DNA of 64,000 nucleotides from Aporrectodea caliginosa (Eukaryota; Annelida; Clitellata; Crassiclitellata; Lumbricidae): assembly GCA_020284085.1 (NCBI GenBank), contig JACEVL010000021.1, forward strand, positions 171,501 through 235,500, written 5' to 3'. The notes beneath the pieces are model-generated. The model ran no database searches, was not told the origin of the DNA, and worked only from the letters and a program-made list of their open reading frames with translations. The translations under genes and the position numbers were made by a program. Below are positions 1-10,127 of this stretch, piece after piece (the stretch's first letter is position 1; each line of letters starts with the position of its first letter).

Positions 1-2
1 CT

Positions 3-1628
3 GTTCGAGTTGGGAAACTGATTGAGAGGGTTAATAGCAATCGGCTCAGTCGGATCAAGCCGGAAGGAGGTGTTGGTGAGTTATGGCGCCAGGTCGGGAA
101 GGTCACTGGTAGGGATAAAAGAGAAACTGTGGAACCAGTTGCATCTGCTGAGGACATGAATTCGCACTATGCTGCAGTGTCAAAGGATGCCGATTACATC
201 CCCCCTGCATTCCGACAAACGGCCATCGACAACAAGCAGTTCTTTACTGAGATGCGGGTATTCCAACTTTTGGATCGCCTAAAGCACACCACGACAGGTG
301 CTGACCAACTACCTGCCTGGTTCCTAAGATTGGCTGCTCCAGCAATATCAGAGGTCATGGCTTACTTGCTTAATACATCAATATCGGTATCGCATGTCCC
401 TGATCAGTGGAAAACAGCCATCATCTATCCAGTGGCTAAGATCGCTAAACCTATTTCACCTGCTGATTTCCGTCCCATATCTCCGGTTATCTCGAGGATG
501 GTTGAGAGGGAGTTGGTGCATCGCTTCATCTACCCTGCTTTTACAGTCCCTCCAATGTCTGAGCTTCTTGCAGATCAGTTTGCCTTTAGGCCTACAGGAT
601 CTACGACAGCGGCGCTCATTTCTATCCTACATCATGTTTCAGCTCTTCTGCAAACTAACGATCATGTTGCGCTGATATCGCTCGACTTCACTAAGGCATT
701 CGATATGGTCAGGCATTCAACGTTGGCTACCAAACTCTCGTCTCTGGATCTGCCCGACAACTTTTATAATTGGCTGCTGGCATTTTTGAAAGACCGGTGC
801 CACTCAACGAGATTTGGTGGTCTGTTATCATCTGTCGCCAGAATCAATGCTAGTGTTGTACAGGGCAGTGGCTTCGGTCCGTCTGCCTATGATGCTAATC
901 GATCGGATCTACACCCAAGGAACCGTGAAAACATCATGTCTAAATATGCCGACGATGCTTACCTTCTGGTTGGATCTTCAATGCGAAACACCATCAGTGA
1001 AGAGCTTCTGTCTGTTGAGAAATGGGCGACGGCAAACAATCTGCGTCTGAACGTTCGAAAAACACGCGAGATGATTATTACCCGGAATAGTAAAGTACAG
1101 CCACCTCAAGCTTTGAAGGGACTGGAACGTGTTTCTACCATTAAGATCCTAGGTGTAACCATAACTAATGACCTTCGAGCCACCAATCACGTGGATGAAG
1201 TCCTTGTCTCCTGTAGTGGAGCTTTACACGCTCTCAGAATACTCAGGTCGAATGGTCTTCCCAGTGGCGCCCTCTGCCGGGTTGCTGAGGCAACTGTCGT
1301 CTCTCGATTGACTTACGCCGCTCCAGCCTGGTGGGGTCTTACAACGGCTGAAGACCGAAAAAGACTCGATAGACTTTTGCTGCGAATCAAGCATGCTGGA
1401 TATCTTCCTCCTAACTCACCGGATATCAATCATCTGGTGTGTGATGCTGACTCCAGTCTACTAAAGGCAGTGATAAGGAACGATTTCCATGTGTCACGTT
1501 CACTGTTTCCCCCAATAATTACTCGTCATTATAATCTGCGACCCCGGCCTCATGATTTCACTTGGCCGGATAGTGATGATCGAAATTTCATACCTAGAGT
1601 ACTTTATGGTGTATTGGCTATACACTAA
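3..1628 (+). CDS. Jockey/CR1-group LINE reverse transcriptase, 5' end outside the window
   Basis: Reverse transcriptase of a non-LTR retrotransposon, which copies its own RNA into a nicked chromosomal target. The frame is open from base 3 and the first in-frame ATG is internal, so the true start and any endonuclease domain lie left of the window. Visible RT blocks in order are FRPIS (about 468), the motif A region LDFTKAFD (about 681), the QG block VVQGSGFGPS (about 857), and the catalytic YADD (about 945). The C-terminal region carries AAPAWWGL and a terminal YNLRPRPHDF block. Only about 25 residues separate the QG block and YADD, slightly short for the family. The stop is followed by a 3' UTR with AATAAA at 1762-1767. 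C-terminal relatives with the WWG and RPH blocks recur at about 7, 55 and 57 kb. No frameshift is seen, so this is the best preserved member in the window. The exact clade is not resolved. Confidence 0.88.
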   Translation, partial: VRVGKLIERVNSNRLSRIKPEGGVGELWRQVGKVTGRDKRETVEPVASAEDMNSHYAAVSKDADYIPPAFRQTAIDNKQFFTEMRVFQLLDRLKHTTTGADQLPAWFLRLAAPAISEVMAYLLNTSISVSHVPDQWKTAIIYPVAKIAKPISPADFRPISPVISRMVERELVHRFIYPAFTVPPMSELLADQFAFRPTGSTTAALISILHHVSALLQTNDHVALISLDFTKAFDMVRHSTLATKLSSLDLPDNFYNWLLAFLKDRCHSTRFGGLLSSVARINASVVQGSGFGPSAYDANRSDLHPRNRENIMSKYADDAYLLVGSSMRNTISEELLSVEKWATANNLRLNVRKTREMIITRNSKVQPPQALKGLERVSTIKILGVTITNDLRATNHVDEVLVSCSGALHALRILRSNGLPSGALCRVAEATVVSRLTYAAPAWWGLTTAEDRKRLDRLLLRIKHAGYLPPNSPDINHLVCDADSSLLKAVIRNDFHVSRSLFPPIITRHYNLRPRPHDFTWPDSDDRNFIPRVLYGVLAIH

Positions 1629-2171
1629 TTTTCTTTAGCAATAGGTGTCAGTCATTAATACATTCCTAACCCTCTTTTCTATTTGACTATTATTTTTGTC
1701 TAATTGATATCTATACTGTTGATTTTGTAATCTTGTTGCGTTTGTGTCAACGAGTTTGTGAAATAAAGGAATAGTAGTATGTGCAAGCATCATACTATGT
1801 TGTCGACATATTTACTGCTAGAGTTTGGTTCGATTGATGCATTGTCCAATATACAACACCGCCATGTTTGAAAGGTGCCCTTAGTGTAGGAACGAATCCA
1901 AGCAATAAACAGCACATGTATCGTAAGTTGCCATATAATTTCTGACCTACCTATTGGTGAGTTTTCTTTTGCTAGTGCTTTAATTTCAATTTGCAAGAAG
2001 TTCAGCAACGCTCTCAAAAAGTATACATGTACAGTTTCGCCTTATGACAAAGGACGGGTATTTTACCGACAATTAAAAGGCCTTTGTTTCGGAAACATCC
2101 GCTGACCTACATAATAATTATCACGACTATAATTAACGAGAAAGCGAAAGCTATCACCAATAGTCTTTATA
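1629..2171. other. LINE 3' UTR and unassigned spacer
   Basis: The first about 150 bases are the LINE 3' UTR, with a polyadenylation signal at 1762. From about 1790 to 2171 I see no gene, repeat boundary or conserved protein. Confidence 0.5.
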
Positions 2172-2179
2172 TCTTTATG

Positions 2180-2491
2180 CAGTGGCGTAACTAGGGGTTC
2201 CGGCGCCCGGGGGCAAGAATTTCCAAGTTCCGTCTGAAAATTTTCTGATGACCTTTTTTTTGCTTTTTCGTCTGTAACTCTCATTTTGCGCCCCTGTCCT
2301 ACGTTCATTTGCCCATGTCCTACGCTGATTTGCGCCCCTCTCTCAAATTTGTCTACTTTTCCTTAAAAAAACCTCAAATTTACCTAAAATTTGCCCATTT
2401 TCTTACAAAAAATTGTCTTAAACCCTCATTTTGCGCCCCCCAGTGCTGCGCCCGGGGGCGGCCGCCCCCCTGCCCCCTCGTTACGCCACTG
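2180..2491. mobile_element. hAT-type MITE, 312 bp, with 8-bp TSD
   Basis: The ends are inverted repeats: CAGTGGCGTAACTAGGGG on the left and its near-complement ending in CGTTACGCCACTG on the right. The element is flanked by 8-bp near-identical direct repeats, TCTTTATG (2172-2179) and TCTTTACG (2492-2499). An 8-bp target duplication with CAGTG-type termini is the hAT signature. The interior is GC-rich at both ends, C/T-rich in the middle, and non-coding, so this is a non-autonomous copy. Confidence 0.85.
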
Positions 2492-2504
2492 TCTTTACGT
2501 TCCT

Positions 2505-3085
2505 CATCAATCAATCAACCAATCAATCAATCGTTTATTTTGTAACCAATCATCAATAGTTCAAATAACAAAATAATCAAGTAGCTCTTTACGTGTAGAT
2601 TGATGAAGGCCTGAAGAGACCAATGATCCCGCTGAGTCGGGACACTTATATACTGTTTCAAGAGAGGATGATGTGGCGGCTGAGAGAAAATATATTACCA
2701 ACTGTAACAGTTAGTGACTTGATCAATATGCAAAATCCTAACAGCATAACAAAAGTCAACCAATTTAGAAACAAAAAGAAATTAGTGAAAGTGTATTGAA
2801 ACGTTAGGAGATTATAAAACGAATAGGCCTACATCAAAACATGAAATAATTACCTTCAATCAAAATGAGTGTGTAGGTTTTCTTAAACAAAGTAAGTGTG
2901 GGTGATTGCCTAATTTTTTCCCGAAATTTTATTCCAGGCAGTGACGCCAATGGATTTATTGAGACCTGACGAGTGTTAGTACGGGCAACGACACTTTTGT
3001 AGTTTGGGAGTTTAATAGCTAGGAGTGAACTTCTGAGGCAAGAGTAAAAAATCACTTGTATACGTATCAGTCAATAATTATGGCA
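2505..3085. other. Degenerate (ATCA)n tract and unassigned spacer
   Basis: A degenerate (ATCA)n tract at 2505-2533, followed by AT-rich text ending in AATAAC-like runs, resembles the reversed 3' tail of a minus-strand LINE, but no coding part is attached. Nothing is recognised from 2580 to 3085. Confidence 0.4.
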
Positions 3086-3089
3086 TTAT

Positions 3090-3152
3090 TATCATCAGTT
3101 ATCGTTATCATCATTATCGTTATCATCAACATTGTCATCATCATCATCATCA

Positions 3153-3191
<39 letters not shown>

Positions 3192-3236
3192 TCATCATCA
3201 TCATCATATCATCATCGTCATCATCATCATCATCAT

Positions 3237-3280
<44 letters not shown>

Positions 3281-3297
3281 ATCATCATCATCATCAT
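3090..3297. repeat. (ATC)n/(GTC)n microsatellite
   Basis: About 200 bases of trinucleotide repeat. An ATC tract switches to a pure CGT block (about 3150-3190) and returns to ATC. It opens long poly-Ser, poly-Ile and poly-His frames that should not be read as proteins. Confidence 0.95.
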
Positions 3298-4421
3298 GCA
3301 TCTATGCGTATTTTTATACCTGCATGTGTTAATGAATGCATGTATGTATAGGCCTATGTATTTGCATCTGAGCATTTATATTACGCTTTTATTAGCCAAG
3401 CAAAGATACTGCAAAATGACTGCCAAATAGTCCTAGAGAGGAGTATGGGTCTTATTATCGGGATATCGAATAGGATAAGCGTTTTTCGACATAACTAACC
3501 GTCTAGAATGCGGTCTAATCGGACTTTCTTGTTGAAATATCTACCACCCTAGGCCATAAAATAAAAGGGATCCTAGCGATCAGCAATTTGGGATACTATA
3601 ATAGTATAATACTCCAAATTTATATTTGCTACTTTGTTAGTACGTACAGTAGGCTACGTTAGTAAGCGTTTATAATGCAGACTCTCATAATATCTCAAAG
3701 TGGGATGAAACAGACACATCCGATCGTTTCCTTTTCAGAGACTAAGTATTGGCGATTGTTTCTCATCGTTGCCGACCAGGATTGACATGAGGAAGCCTCG
3801 ACGCTTAACTACAGGCCGCCAGTCCACCGTTGTGTCTAATATAGAAAGAGCATTGGTCAAAGTAAAAGAAAAGTGTCGACAACTGACAGCGAAAGTTGAA
3901 TTAATGAGCTTGCCCTGCATTATGTCCAGGCCTAAATACACGTTGCTAATCAATTGCTCAGAGTCATTGCTCCTTTCATATTTGCCACAATGGACGATTT
4001 TCATAACATGCGTAACTGTCGATCCACTTATACAAGGGAATGACTTTGCCCCGGTCTAAATTGTTGTTTACACAGTTCTTTTATGAATAATATTGCACAA
4101 TTTTAATAATTTATCTGAATCTGTCGATACACAGCTTACTACTAATGGATAAATCTTACACTGTCTGATGATTATTGTAGAATGCATATAAGCGGGCTGG
4201 GCCACAAAATTGAAAATCATGAGAATGCATATTGTAGAAAAACTTGCATAGCAGAGGCGCAGATCACAGCCCCATACGGCCAAGTTCAGTGGAACAATAA
4301 TTATGATGGTGTTGCTAGTGGTCACCTGTGGATCCAACGTGGAATCACTGCACGTAGTAATGAAGGCATTATGGTGGAGATGCTCAGATGCAGATTAAGT
4401 GTCTGTAGAGCATATGCTTAG

Positions 4422-4534
4422 AAGGAAATTGTTCCATATACTTCTAAACTACATTTCTCAAAGTGTATCCTTCTGTTTGTCTGCTTGCTTGTATGTCCGT
4501 CCCACTCGCCAACGGAACACTCTTCAGATATAGA

Positions 4535-4565
<31 letters not shown>

Positions 4566-5095
4566 TTCCTGAGTTTCGTCTTTCACCTCTGCAGTCGGTC
4601 CTAAATTCAGCCGCCAGATTAATAGCACGCCTACCACCGTGACGGTACTCTTACATTTCTACCTTCATGTTTGAACAACTGCACTGGCTTCCTCTCTCTG
4701 CTCGCATTAAATTCAAAATCCTCATTGTAGTCTTCAAGACACAGAGGAGTCTTGCCCTAAAATATTTAGCTGATGTATTGTTCCGGCCTCTTTCAGCCTC
4801 CTCCCATCGACCACTACGCTCATCAAACAGACTTGAGCTTCTAGTGCCTCATACTAGAACAGCTATGGCTCAGTCCCGGTCCTTTACCTCAATTGGTTCC
4901 TCTCTTTGGAATGCGCTGTCTCCATCTACTCGCTCTCGAATTTTAGCTAGTAACCTCTCTTCCACCTTTGATTTTCTCAAAACCTTTTTCTTCTCTTGTG
5001 GCCTTGCGCACTTGGAGCGACTCTGAATGGTTCGCCCTATGAGAGGCGCTTTATAAATGTTTGAATACAATACAATACAATGGACACATACACAC

Positions 5096-5155
<60 letters not shown>

Positions 5156-5387
5156 ATATATATCTGTGTTTAATGAAATGCAACTTCTCCACTCCTATAC
5201 TATTTCAGTGCCAGTTTCAAGTGCTGAGAAGAGAGAAGAATTTAGAAATTCGCCTCAGAACTTTCGATCCTAGTTTTATATCTCAAGAGTGTTCCGTTGG
5301 ATAGTGGAACGAACATACCAACAAGCAGACAAACAGAAGAACAAACTTTGAGAATTGTAGTTTAGAAGCATATGGAACAATTTCCTT
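4422..5387. mobile_element. DNA transposon-like element with about 115-bp terminal inverted repeats
   Basis: The sequence from 4422 (AAGGAAATTGTTCCATAT...) to about 4540 pairs with the reverse complement of about 5270-5387 at roughly 80 percent identity. Both arms end in the same AAGGAAATTG terminus. The 730 bp between the arms hold a (CA)n tract (4540-4564), an L2-like LINE 3' end and a (TA)n tract (5097-5160), which look like later arrivals. No transposase and no clear target duplication are visible, so the superfamily is unassigned. Confidence 0.7.
4571..5082 (+). pseudogene. L2-like LINE: C-terminal reverse-transcriptase fragment and 3' tail
   Basis: The C-terminal part of an L2-type RT is readable: a SAARLIARLP block, one in-frame TGA at about 4640, then LHWLPLSARIKFKIL, and SLWNALS near the end, stopping at 5024-5026. 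The 3' UTR has the L2-type ending GAGGCGCTTTATAAAT followed by a short (AATAC)n tail. This is a 5'-truncated insertion inside the long-TIR element. The same protein block recurs as a small piece at about 7.1-7.26 kb. Confidence 0.85.
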
Positions 5388-5412
5388 ATAAACGGCCTAT
5401 ATTGTCATAAGA

Positions 5413-6190
5413 ATAGAATAGTGCATGCTTAGTGGGGGCTGTCTATAGGCCACCGGGGAGAAACATAGCGGAGTTCAATGTAGAAATAGAGGACCTACTG
5501 CTTCACATTACAAAGGGTACTAATTTAATATTAATAGGGGACTTTAATATTGATCTGCTCAAAACTAACGAGCATAAAGAAACTAACTCATTTTATATTT
5601 GTCTGACTTCCCATCAGCTCATTCCAACTATTACGAGACCCACGAGAATTACCACTGATACCTCAACTCTGATTGATAATATATTTACGAATGCTTGCTC
5701 CAGGCTGATAGAAACGTCAATCATTATATCGGACTTATCTGACCATCTACCGGTTCTTGCTTGTTTTGCGCTTAAAAACCCCAAGAAGAAGGAATCAAAC
5801 TTCTTTGATTATCGTATTGTTAATGAGGAAAGAGTTGAGAAGTTTAAAGCTCTACTAACTGATAGTACATGGGAGCAAGTAATGAGCATTAGTAGGGAAG
5901 GGGATGCTAACGGTGCATATGAATTGTTTTAAAAGTATATAAAACTGCTTACGATAAATGCATTCCCGTTAGTCTCTGGTAAAAAGAATTATACCGAGAA
6001 GCCCAAATTTATTCAACCTTGGATGACTTCTGGCCTTCTTAAATCGTGTAAGAAGAAAAATTCCCTATACCTAAAATATCTTAAAAAACATAATGAATTT
6101 AATAAAAACAAATTCACTGCATATAGGAACAAATTTAAGACAATTAGAATTAAAGCATAAAAAAATTATTATGAAATCGAATTTTGCAAA
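5413..6190 (+). pseudogene. LINE AP-endonuclease relic
   Basis: Remnant of the apurinic-type endonuclease of a non-LTR retrotransposon, the enzyme that nicks the target DNA. In frame from about 5432: AVYRPPGRN, then LILIGDFNIDLL, then TLIDNIFTN, then SDLSDHLPVL. These are the standard EN blocks with the catalytic Asn/Asp and His positions retained. The frame stops at 5930-5932 and resumes (QPWMTSGLL region) with a second stop at about 6158. The N-terminal half of the EN domain and the whole RT are absent. The relic ends where a CTGT-rich tract begins. Confidence 0.85.
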
Positions 6191-6204
6191 TACAAAGAAG
6201 ACCT

Positions 6205-6746
6205 TAATCTGTCTATCGCCGTCTGTTCGTTTACAGGTTTGTCTGTCTGTTGGTGTATACGTCTGCCTAACCTACTGTCTCTCTATAATATATCTGTCTA
6301 TCGGTATGTCTGTGTCTCTCTCGCTATCTCTCAGTCTGCAGTTTCAATGTGTTTGCTAGATGCCTGTCTGACTCCGTCTGTTTATCTGCACATATGTAAG
6401 TTTGCTTCTCTTTTCTATCCATCTGTTTATCTTCCCATATGCAGGAACGCTCGACTTCGCGGTTGACTGAATTAGCATTAGTGACCTGGGCGGCGTATAC
6501 GGGATAGACAGGCTTTCTTAAGCGACTTCTTTGCAAGCCACTCCACCTCTCTGTTAGTGTTCGTTATTGTAGCATAACGTGTTGTAGCGTACTGTAACTT
6601 AAAGTAGCCTATATATAGCGCCTTCGAAAATACATTGAAGTCGTACAACAATTCATTCTCATGCAAATGATAATTGAATTGTTGGAGAAGTCATTGTCAC
6701 GTGTCGAACCCAGCTGGAAGTGTTATTTACGCTGTAACTCTGTGTC
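6205..6746. repeat. 3' flank of cGLR copy A, distal part (duplicated block)
   Basis: This stretch aligns with about 14255-14980 (CTGT-rich tract, then the TTAGCATTAGTGACCTGG block and the TCACGTGTCGAACCCAGCTG block). It is separated from its proximal part (8381-8690) by a LINE insertion. Together they form the region downstream of copy A, matching the region downstream of copy B. Confidence 0.8.
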
Positions 6747-6896
6747 AATCAATCAATCAATCAATCAATATTCCTTTAATCTGAATTACCAAGTTGTCAC
6801 AGACGCAACTTGTTACAATGAAAGCTCATTCTTAGTTTAACAAGGATTCGAGTACAATTACTGTCAGAGTTTGGATTAGGTGCCAATTTAGTTTAA

Positions 6897-7109
6897 TTAA
6901 TAAGCGTTCGGATACAGAACTCCAGATACAAACTTTCGATCGTCTTTAAGGAGAAGTTTTAAGTCATGTGGTCGGGCGCGAAGGTTATATGTAAATGGTT
7001 TCTTTGCTGGAAAATGGCTTCGAAGAACATGGCTTGGGTCTGACCATATTACGGCGGAGAACAGGCGGTCATCGGCAGCCCTTGCCATTAACTCGGCGCT
7101 CGGGGACAT
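6897..7109 (-). pseudogene. Jockey-like LINE RT C-terminus
   Basis: Reads ADDRLFSA, WSDPSHVLRSHF, YNLRARPHDLKLL, matching the C-terminus of the RT at 3-1628 (YNLRPRPHDF) and ending in a stop at about 6897. Upstream coding (RIEKIIGRMK, NGFLPPSTPSAEV) continues at about 7264-7360 after a 155-bp interruption. Confidence 0.8.
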
Positions 7110-7265
7110 TACCCTATGGCTAATATAATCGAGTGGGTTGTTTTAATTATACCGAAGATATCAGTCGATTGACGCTTATAGTGAAGATTATTAGTCATGT
7201 ACGTGGAGACGTGAGAGTACCGAGGAAGACGTGCAATAAGTCTGGCTGCAGACCATCTTGCTGTA
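7110..7265 (-). mobile_element. Short L2-like RT chip flanked by 64-bp direct repeats
   Basis: The minus strand reads SAARLIARLPRYSHVSTYM, the same block as in the L2 fragment at 4.6 kb. It splits the jockey-like C-terminus. Both sides carry a near-identical 64-bp piece of that C-terminus (about 7041-7106 and 7265-7329, about 5 differences), so the insertion is bounded by an unusually long direct duplication. Confidence 0.65.
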
Positions 7266-7559
7266 TGACCATATGGCGGAGAACAGGCGGTCATCGGCAT
7301 CCCTTGCCATTACCTCGGCGCTCGGGGTCGAAGGAGGAAGAAACCCATTTCGTTTCATCCTGCCAATTATCTTCTCAATCCTTTCCTATCCCTGGCACTC
7401 GCATACCCCACCAGGCCGATGATGCGTACATAATGTGTGCAATAGTTGTCATCACTGCTACTTCATGTAGTGCAGCTGGTGGGAGGCCATGGGATCGGAG
7501 AGCATACAGCGACGAGGAGCACAAAGGGAGGACATTATCTAGGTGAGTGACCATGCTAA

Positions 7560-7985
7560 GGGGCCGTTAAGAAAGTGTGACAGTTTGTGACAGGGGGGAT
7601 GGGGGGTCAGGCCAGGTGTGACGTCACACATTTTATTTATTTATTTATTTATTTATAATTAATTTTTTATTTTTTTAGTAGAATTTCATAGCTTCAAAAA
7701 TAATTTTCAAAAATTTTCTGAAACATTTTAATTAGTTTTATGTCAAAATAGCATGAAATGCATATTTCCTGAATGTGTTTTTCATGTTTTTCACGATTCC
7801 TCTCGCTAGGAGCGCTAGTAATAATGCTATTGCGAAGCCTTGTTTATGTATTGGCCTTGCTTTCGGAAATCACTGTTCGAAAGTGTGACGTACTTTAGGG
7901 GGGGTCCGAGTTTTGTGACAGTTTGTGACAGGGGGAGGGGGGTAAAATGGTCAAAAATAGCGTGACGTACTTTATGGACGGCCCC
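7560..7985. mobile_element. MITE with GGGGCCGT termini and TAA TSD
   Basis: The left end GGGGCCGTTAAGAAAGTGTG and the right end (read inward) GGGGCCGTCCATAAAGTACG form inverted repeats. They are flanked by TAA at 7557-7559 and 7986-7988. The interior has repeated GTTTGTGACAGGGGG segments and no ORF. A 3-bp TAA duplication fits a Harbinger-like target preference, but the superfamily is an inference. Confidence 0.8.
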
Positions 7986-7988
7986 TAA

Positions 7989-8146
7989 GGTCTGATCATA
8001 TGATAACTCCTAGAACCCGGATTGAATCAACACGTTCGGCCCTCGCGATGACCAGCGGAATCGGTGGATTCTTTTTACCCCTCCTCGTCACAATAAGCTC
8101 CCTTGTCTTGAAGGAGCGCTATATAAATTTCGAGAATGAATGATGT
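7989..8146 (+). mobile_element. L2-type 3' tail insertion
   Basis: A short piece ending in GGAGCGCTATATAAATTTCG and a GAATGAATG tail, the signature of L2-mobilised ends seen elsewhere in the window. It interrupts the minus-strand jockey-like RT. The left boundary is uncertain. Confidence 0.6.
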
Positions 8147-8374
8147 GTTGTAGCACTGCAATTACTGCCGCAGTGGTTGAACCTGTTGGTCTAAAAACGA
8201 ATCGGTCCGCCAACCTCTCTGAGAAGGGGGCAGCTGTAAATGCCGGATTAAGATGTTTGCGAACTATGGCGCGCGGTCCAAAATCCTGGACAATATAGGC
8301 ACTACGGAAATCTGATGGTGCTACCGGATTTGAGACTTTAGGAATAGGATTAATTATTATGGCTGTTTCCATAA
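8147..8374 (-). pseudogene. Jockey-like LINE RT N-terminal fragment
   Basis: On the minus strand: TAIIINPIPKVSNPVAPSDF and FVFRPTGSTTAAVIAVLQH, closely matching TAIIYPVAKIAKPISPADF and FAFRPTGSTTAAL in the RT at 3-1628. It stops where the L2-type tail enters. It is the 5' end of the truncated insertion, only six bases from the target duplication. Confidence 0.85.
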
Positions 8375-8380
8375 TGTGTC

Positions 8381-8690
8381 CTTCCTCTCAAAAGCCTTCT
8401 TCTCCTGTGACGTAGTGCAAAAATACGGGAACGGACTCCGGTTTATAACGATGAATCTGGCTTACGGCAAAAAGTTTAAGATCCAACCAGCTGATTCTCC
8501 TATCCCAGTAGTGACAAGTAAGGTTTTCCTTTCCCACACTGAAGTCGCCATACTACGACGGTGATAGTTTAAGCATGGTCACGTTAAAATACCGTTGAAG
8601 TAGGCCTAAGTTTAAGTATTCAGCATCACATATCACGAAACACATATTTCACACGAAAACAGAATATGGTCATTAATGTCAATAAACTCT
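8381..8690. repeat. 3' flank of cGLR copy A, proximal part
   Basis: Matches 14981-15270 with few changes, including the CTACGACGGTGATAGTTTAA and CACGAAAACAGAAT blocks. The gene-proximal end also resembles the 3' UTR of intact copy C (ACCAAATTCTGTTTCC, about 34130), supporting common ancestry. Confidence 0.8.
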
Positions 8691-8700
8691 TTAATTAGGC

Positions 8701-9477
8701 CTACTTTTTAATTATATGAAACTTTCGTAGAAGAAATCTGCGAATAATGTCTTCAAACGGACGATTTGTTGTTTTCTGGGCAGCAAATTCAGTCATTGCT
8801 TCTGAATACGAAAGATTGCAGTCGATACAACATCTGACTTTTAAATACTTGGCTAGAAAATGTCTTCCAAGAATATATTGGCATCTAATGATGTGACGGT
8901 TCAAAAAAGATTCTGTGAATTCATCATTCCACTTAAAGTACATATCGCTGATAAACACGTGTTCATAAGCTGAATTGACAGTTTTCCCGAATTTTCGCAT
9001 CTCATCATTCAGCGGTGATAAATAATAACAGAGAGTGTGAAATCCAAGCAACGACTGTATGTCTCTATCAAAAAAATAGTTAAAAGGTGGCAACAGCAAA
9101 ACATTCGTATATGCAAACAACTTAAAATCGTTCTTTATTTCAGGCTCACGAAGAATTCGCTCGCAAAAGCCCAAAACTATATCGTATTGGCGAAACTTGT
9201 AATTGTACAAAGCACGATAACAATCTACTGTGTTGCACTGAATACCAAAGTCATTGCGAATCACATTGTAGAATGATTTCATACTTTCTAAAACATATTC
9301 CATCAAACAATCAATTACTGTTTCTCTAATTATCATCGGACTCACACTTGAAGTCTCGGTTTCTGTCGAGGAATCTATTCTGCGATAAACGATTTGTCTA
9401 GTAGCATTGAAATGAGTAACTGACTTCATCGCAGCATTACATTTTTTCTTTCTTAAAGCCTTCAGATAATCGTCCAT
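8701..9477 (-). pseudogene. cGLR-type family copy A, C-terminal part only
   Basis: 258 open codons matching about residues 700-957 of intact copy C: MDDYLKALRKKK, DFGIQCNTVDCYRALYNYK, QSLLGFHTL, KYLKVRCCIDCNLSYSEA and the ending RRFLLRKF. It contains one TPR-like hairpin around the CYRALYNYK block. The Mab-21/nucleotidyltransferase half is absent: homology stops at about 9485, where a repeat with ATTTCGGTCGGCCATTTTGG begins. The first Met is an internal codon in the family, so this is a truncated gene rather than a short one. The frame has stayed open, which may be chance or recent truncation. Its 3' flank is shared with copy B. Confidence 0.85.
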
Positions 9478-9484
9478 AGAAAAT

Positions 9485-9995
9485 GCTGAATCTAAACAAA
9501 AATCTAAAATCTACATTTCGGTCGGCCATTTTGGAGAATGGCTGCCACTGAGGCCAGAAGCAAAACGGCGATGGCCCTGTAGCTAGAATCTTCCTTTAGG
9601 ACACGTTCATACTATGTACAAAATTTCATGCTTCTATCATTTAATGAGTAATTGTTCCATATTTTGCACCGGACTGCCCCCTTGCCCCCATTTGATGTCC
9701 ATGACTGCAAATCTCGTGTAGATAAGTGTCTAAAATTAGTTCTATTGGAATTCTTGACCCTAAATCTGTATATTTAGACATCAAGATCACAATTGTAAGT
9801 GAACTAGAAGCTGAGATATTGAAATATCTCTATTTCGGTCGGCCATTTTGAAAAATGGCCACCATTTTCACAAAAATAATAATTCAGCATGGCCCAATAT
9901 CTAGATCTTGTACTATTAGTATTTATAATGTCTGTACCAAATTTTATGCTTGTATAAAAAATGCACAGTCACTTAAAATTTCGGAGCTGTGCCGC
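9485..9995. repeat. Two diverged tandem copies of a GGTCGGCCATTTTG repeat
   Basis: ATTTCGGTCGGCCATTTTG occurs at about 9515 and again at about 9833. It is followed each time by an aATGGC(T/C)(G/A)CCA block and then by a similar TACNAAATTT(C/T)ATGCTT block. Unit about 320 bp. No coding content. Confidence 0.65.
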
Positions 9996-10127
9996 TACAC
10001 TATAGTTTGGACCATTCTCATGTAAAATTTCGATAGTCGTGAGCGACCCCTAAATATTAAATGTTTCATAAAAAATTTCACACAGGTCCTTTTTGGATCA
10101 ATAGGAAGCAATGTATCAACATGCCTC

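Larger units (their letters stand above)
6747..8374 (-). mobile_element. 5'-truncated jockey-like LINE insertion with 6-bp TSD
   Basis: 1628 bp flanked by TGTGTC at 6741-6746 and 8375-8380. The paralogous flank at 14975-14980 has TGTGTC once and no insertion, giving a direct empty-site proof. The 3' end on the minus strand is an AATCAATC tract (6747-6769), the tail. Coding remnants are an RT N-terminal part at 8147-8374 and the C-terminal part at 6897-7330. It hosts a 426-bp MITE, an L2-type tail and a short L2 chip. Confidence 0.9.

Noticed and set aside
3056..3430. Long open frames of poly-Ser, poly-Ile and poly-His
   Set aside because: They are readings of the (ATC)n/(GTC)n microsatellite, with no other protein signal.
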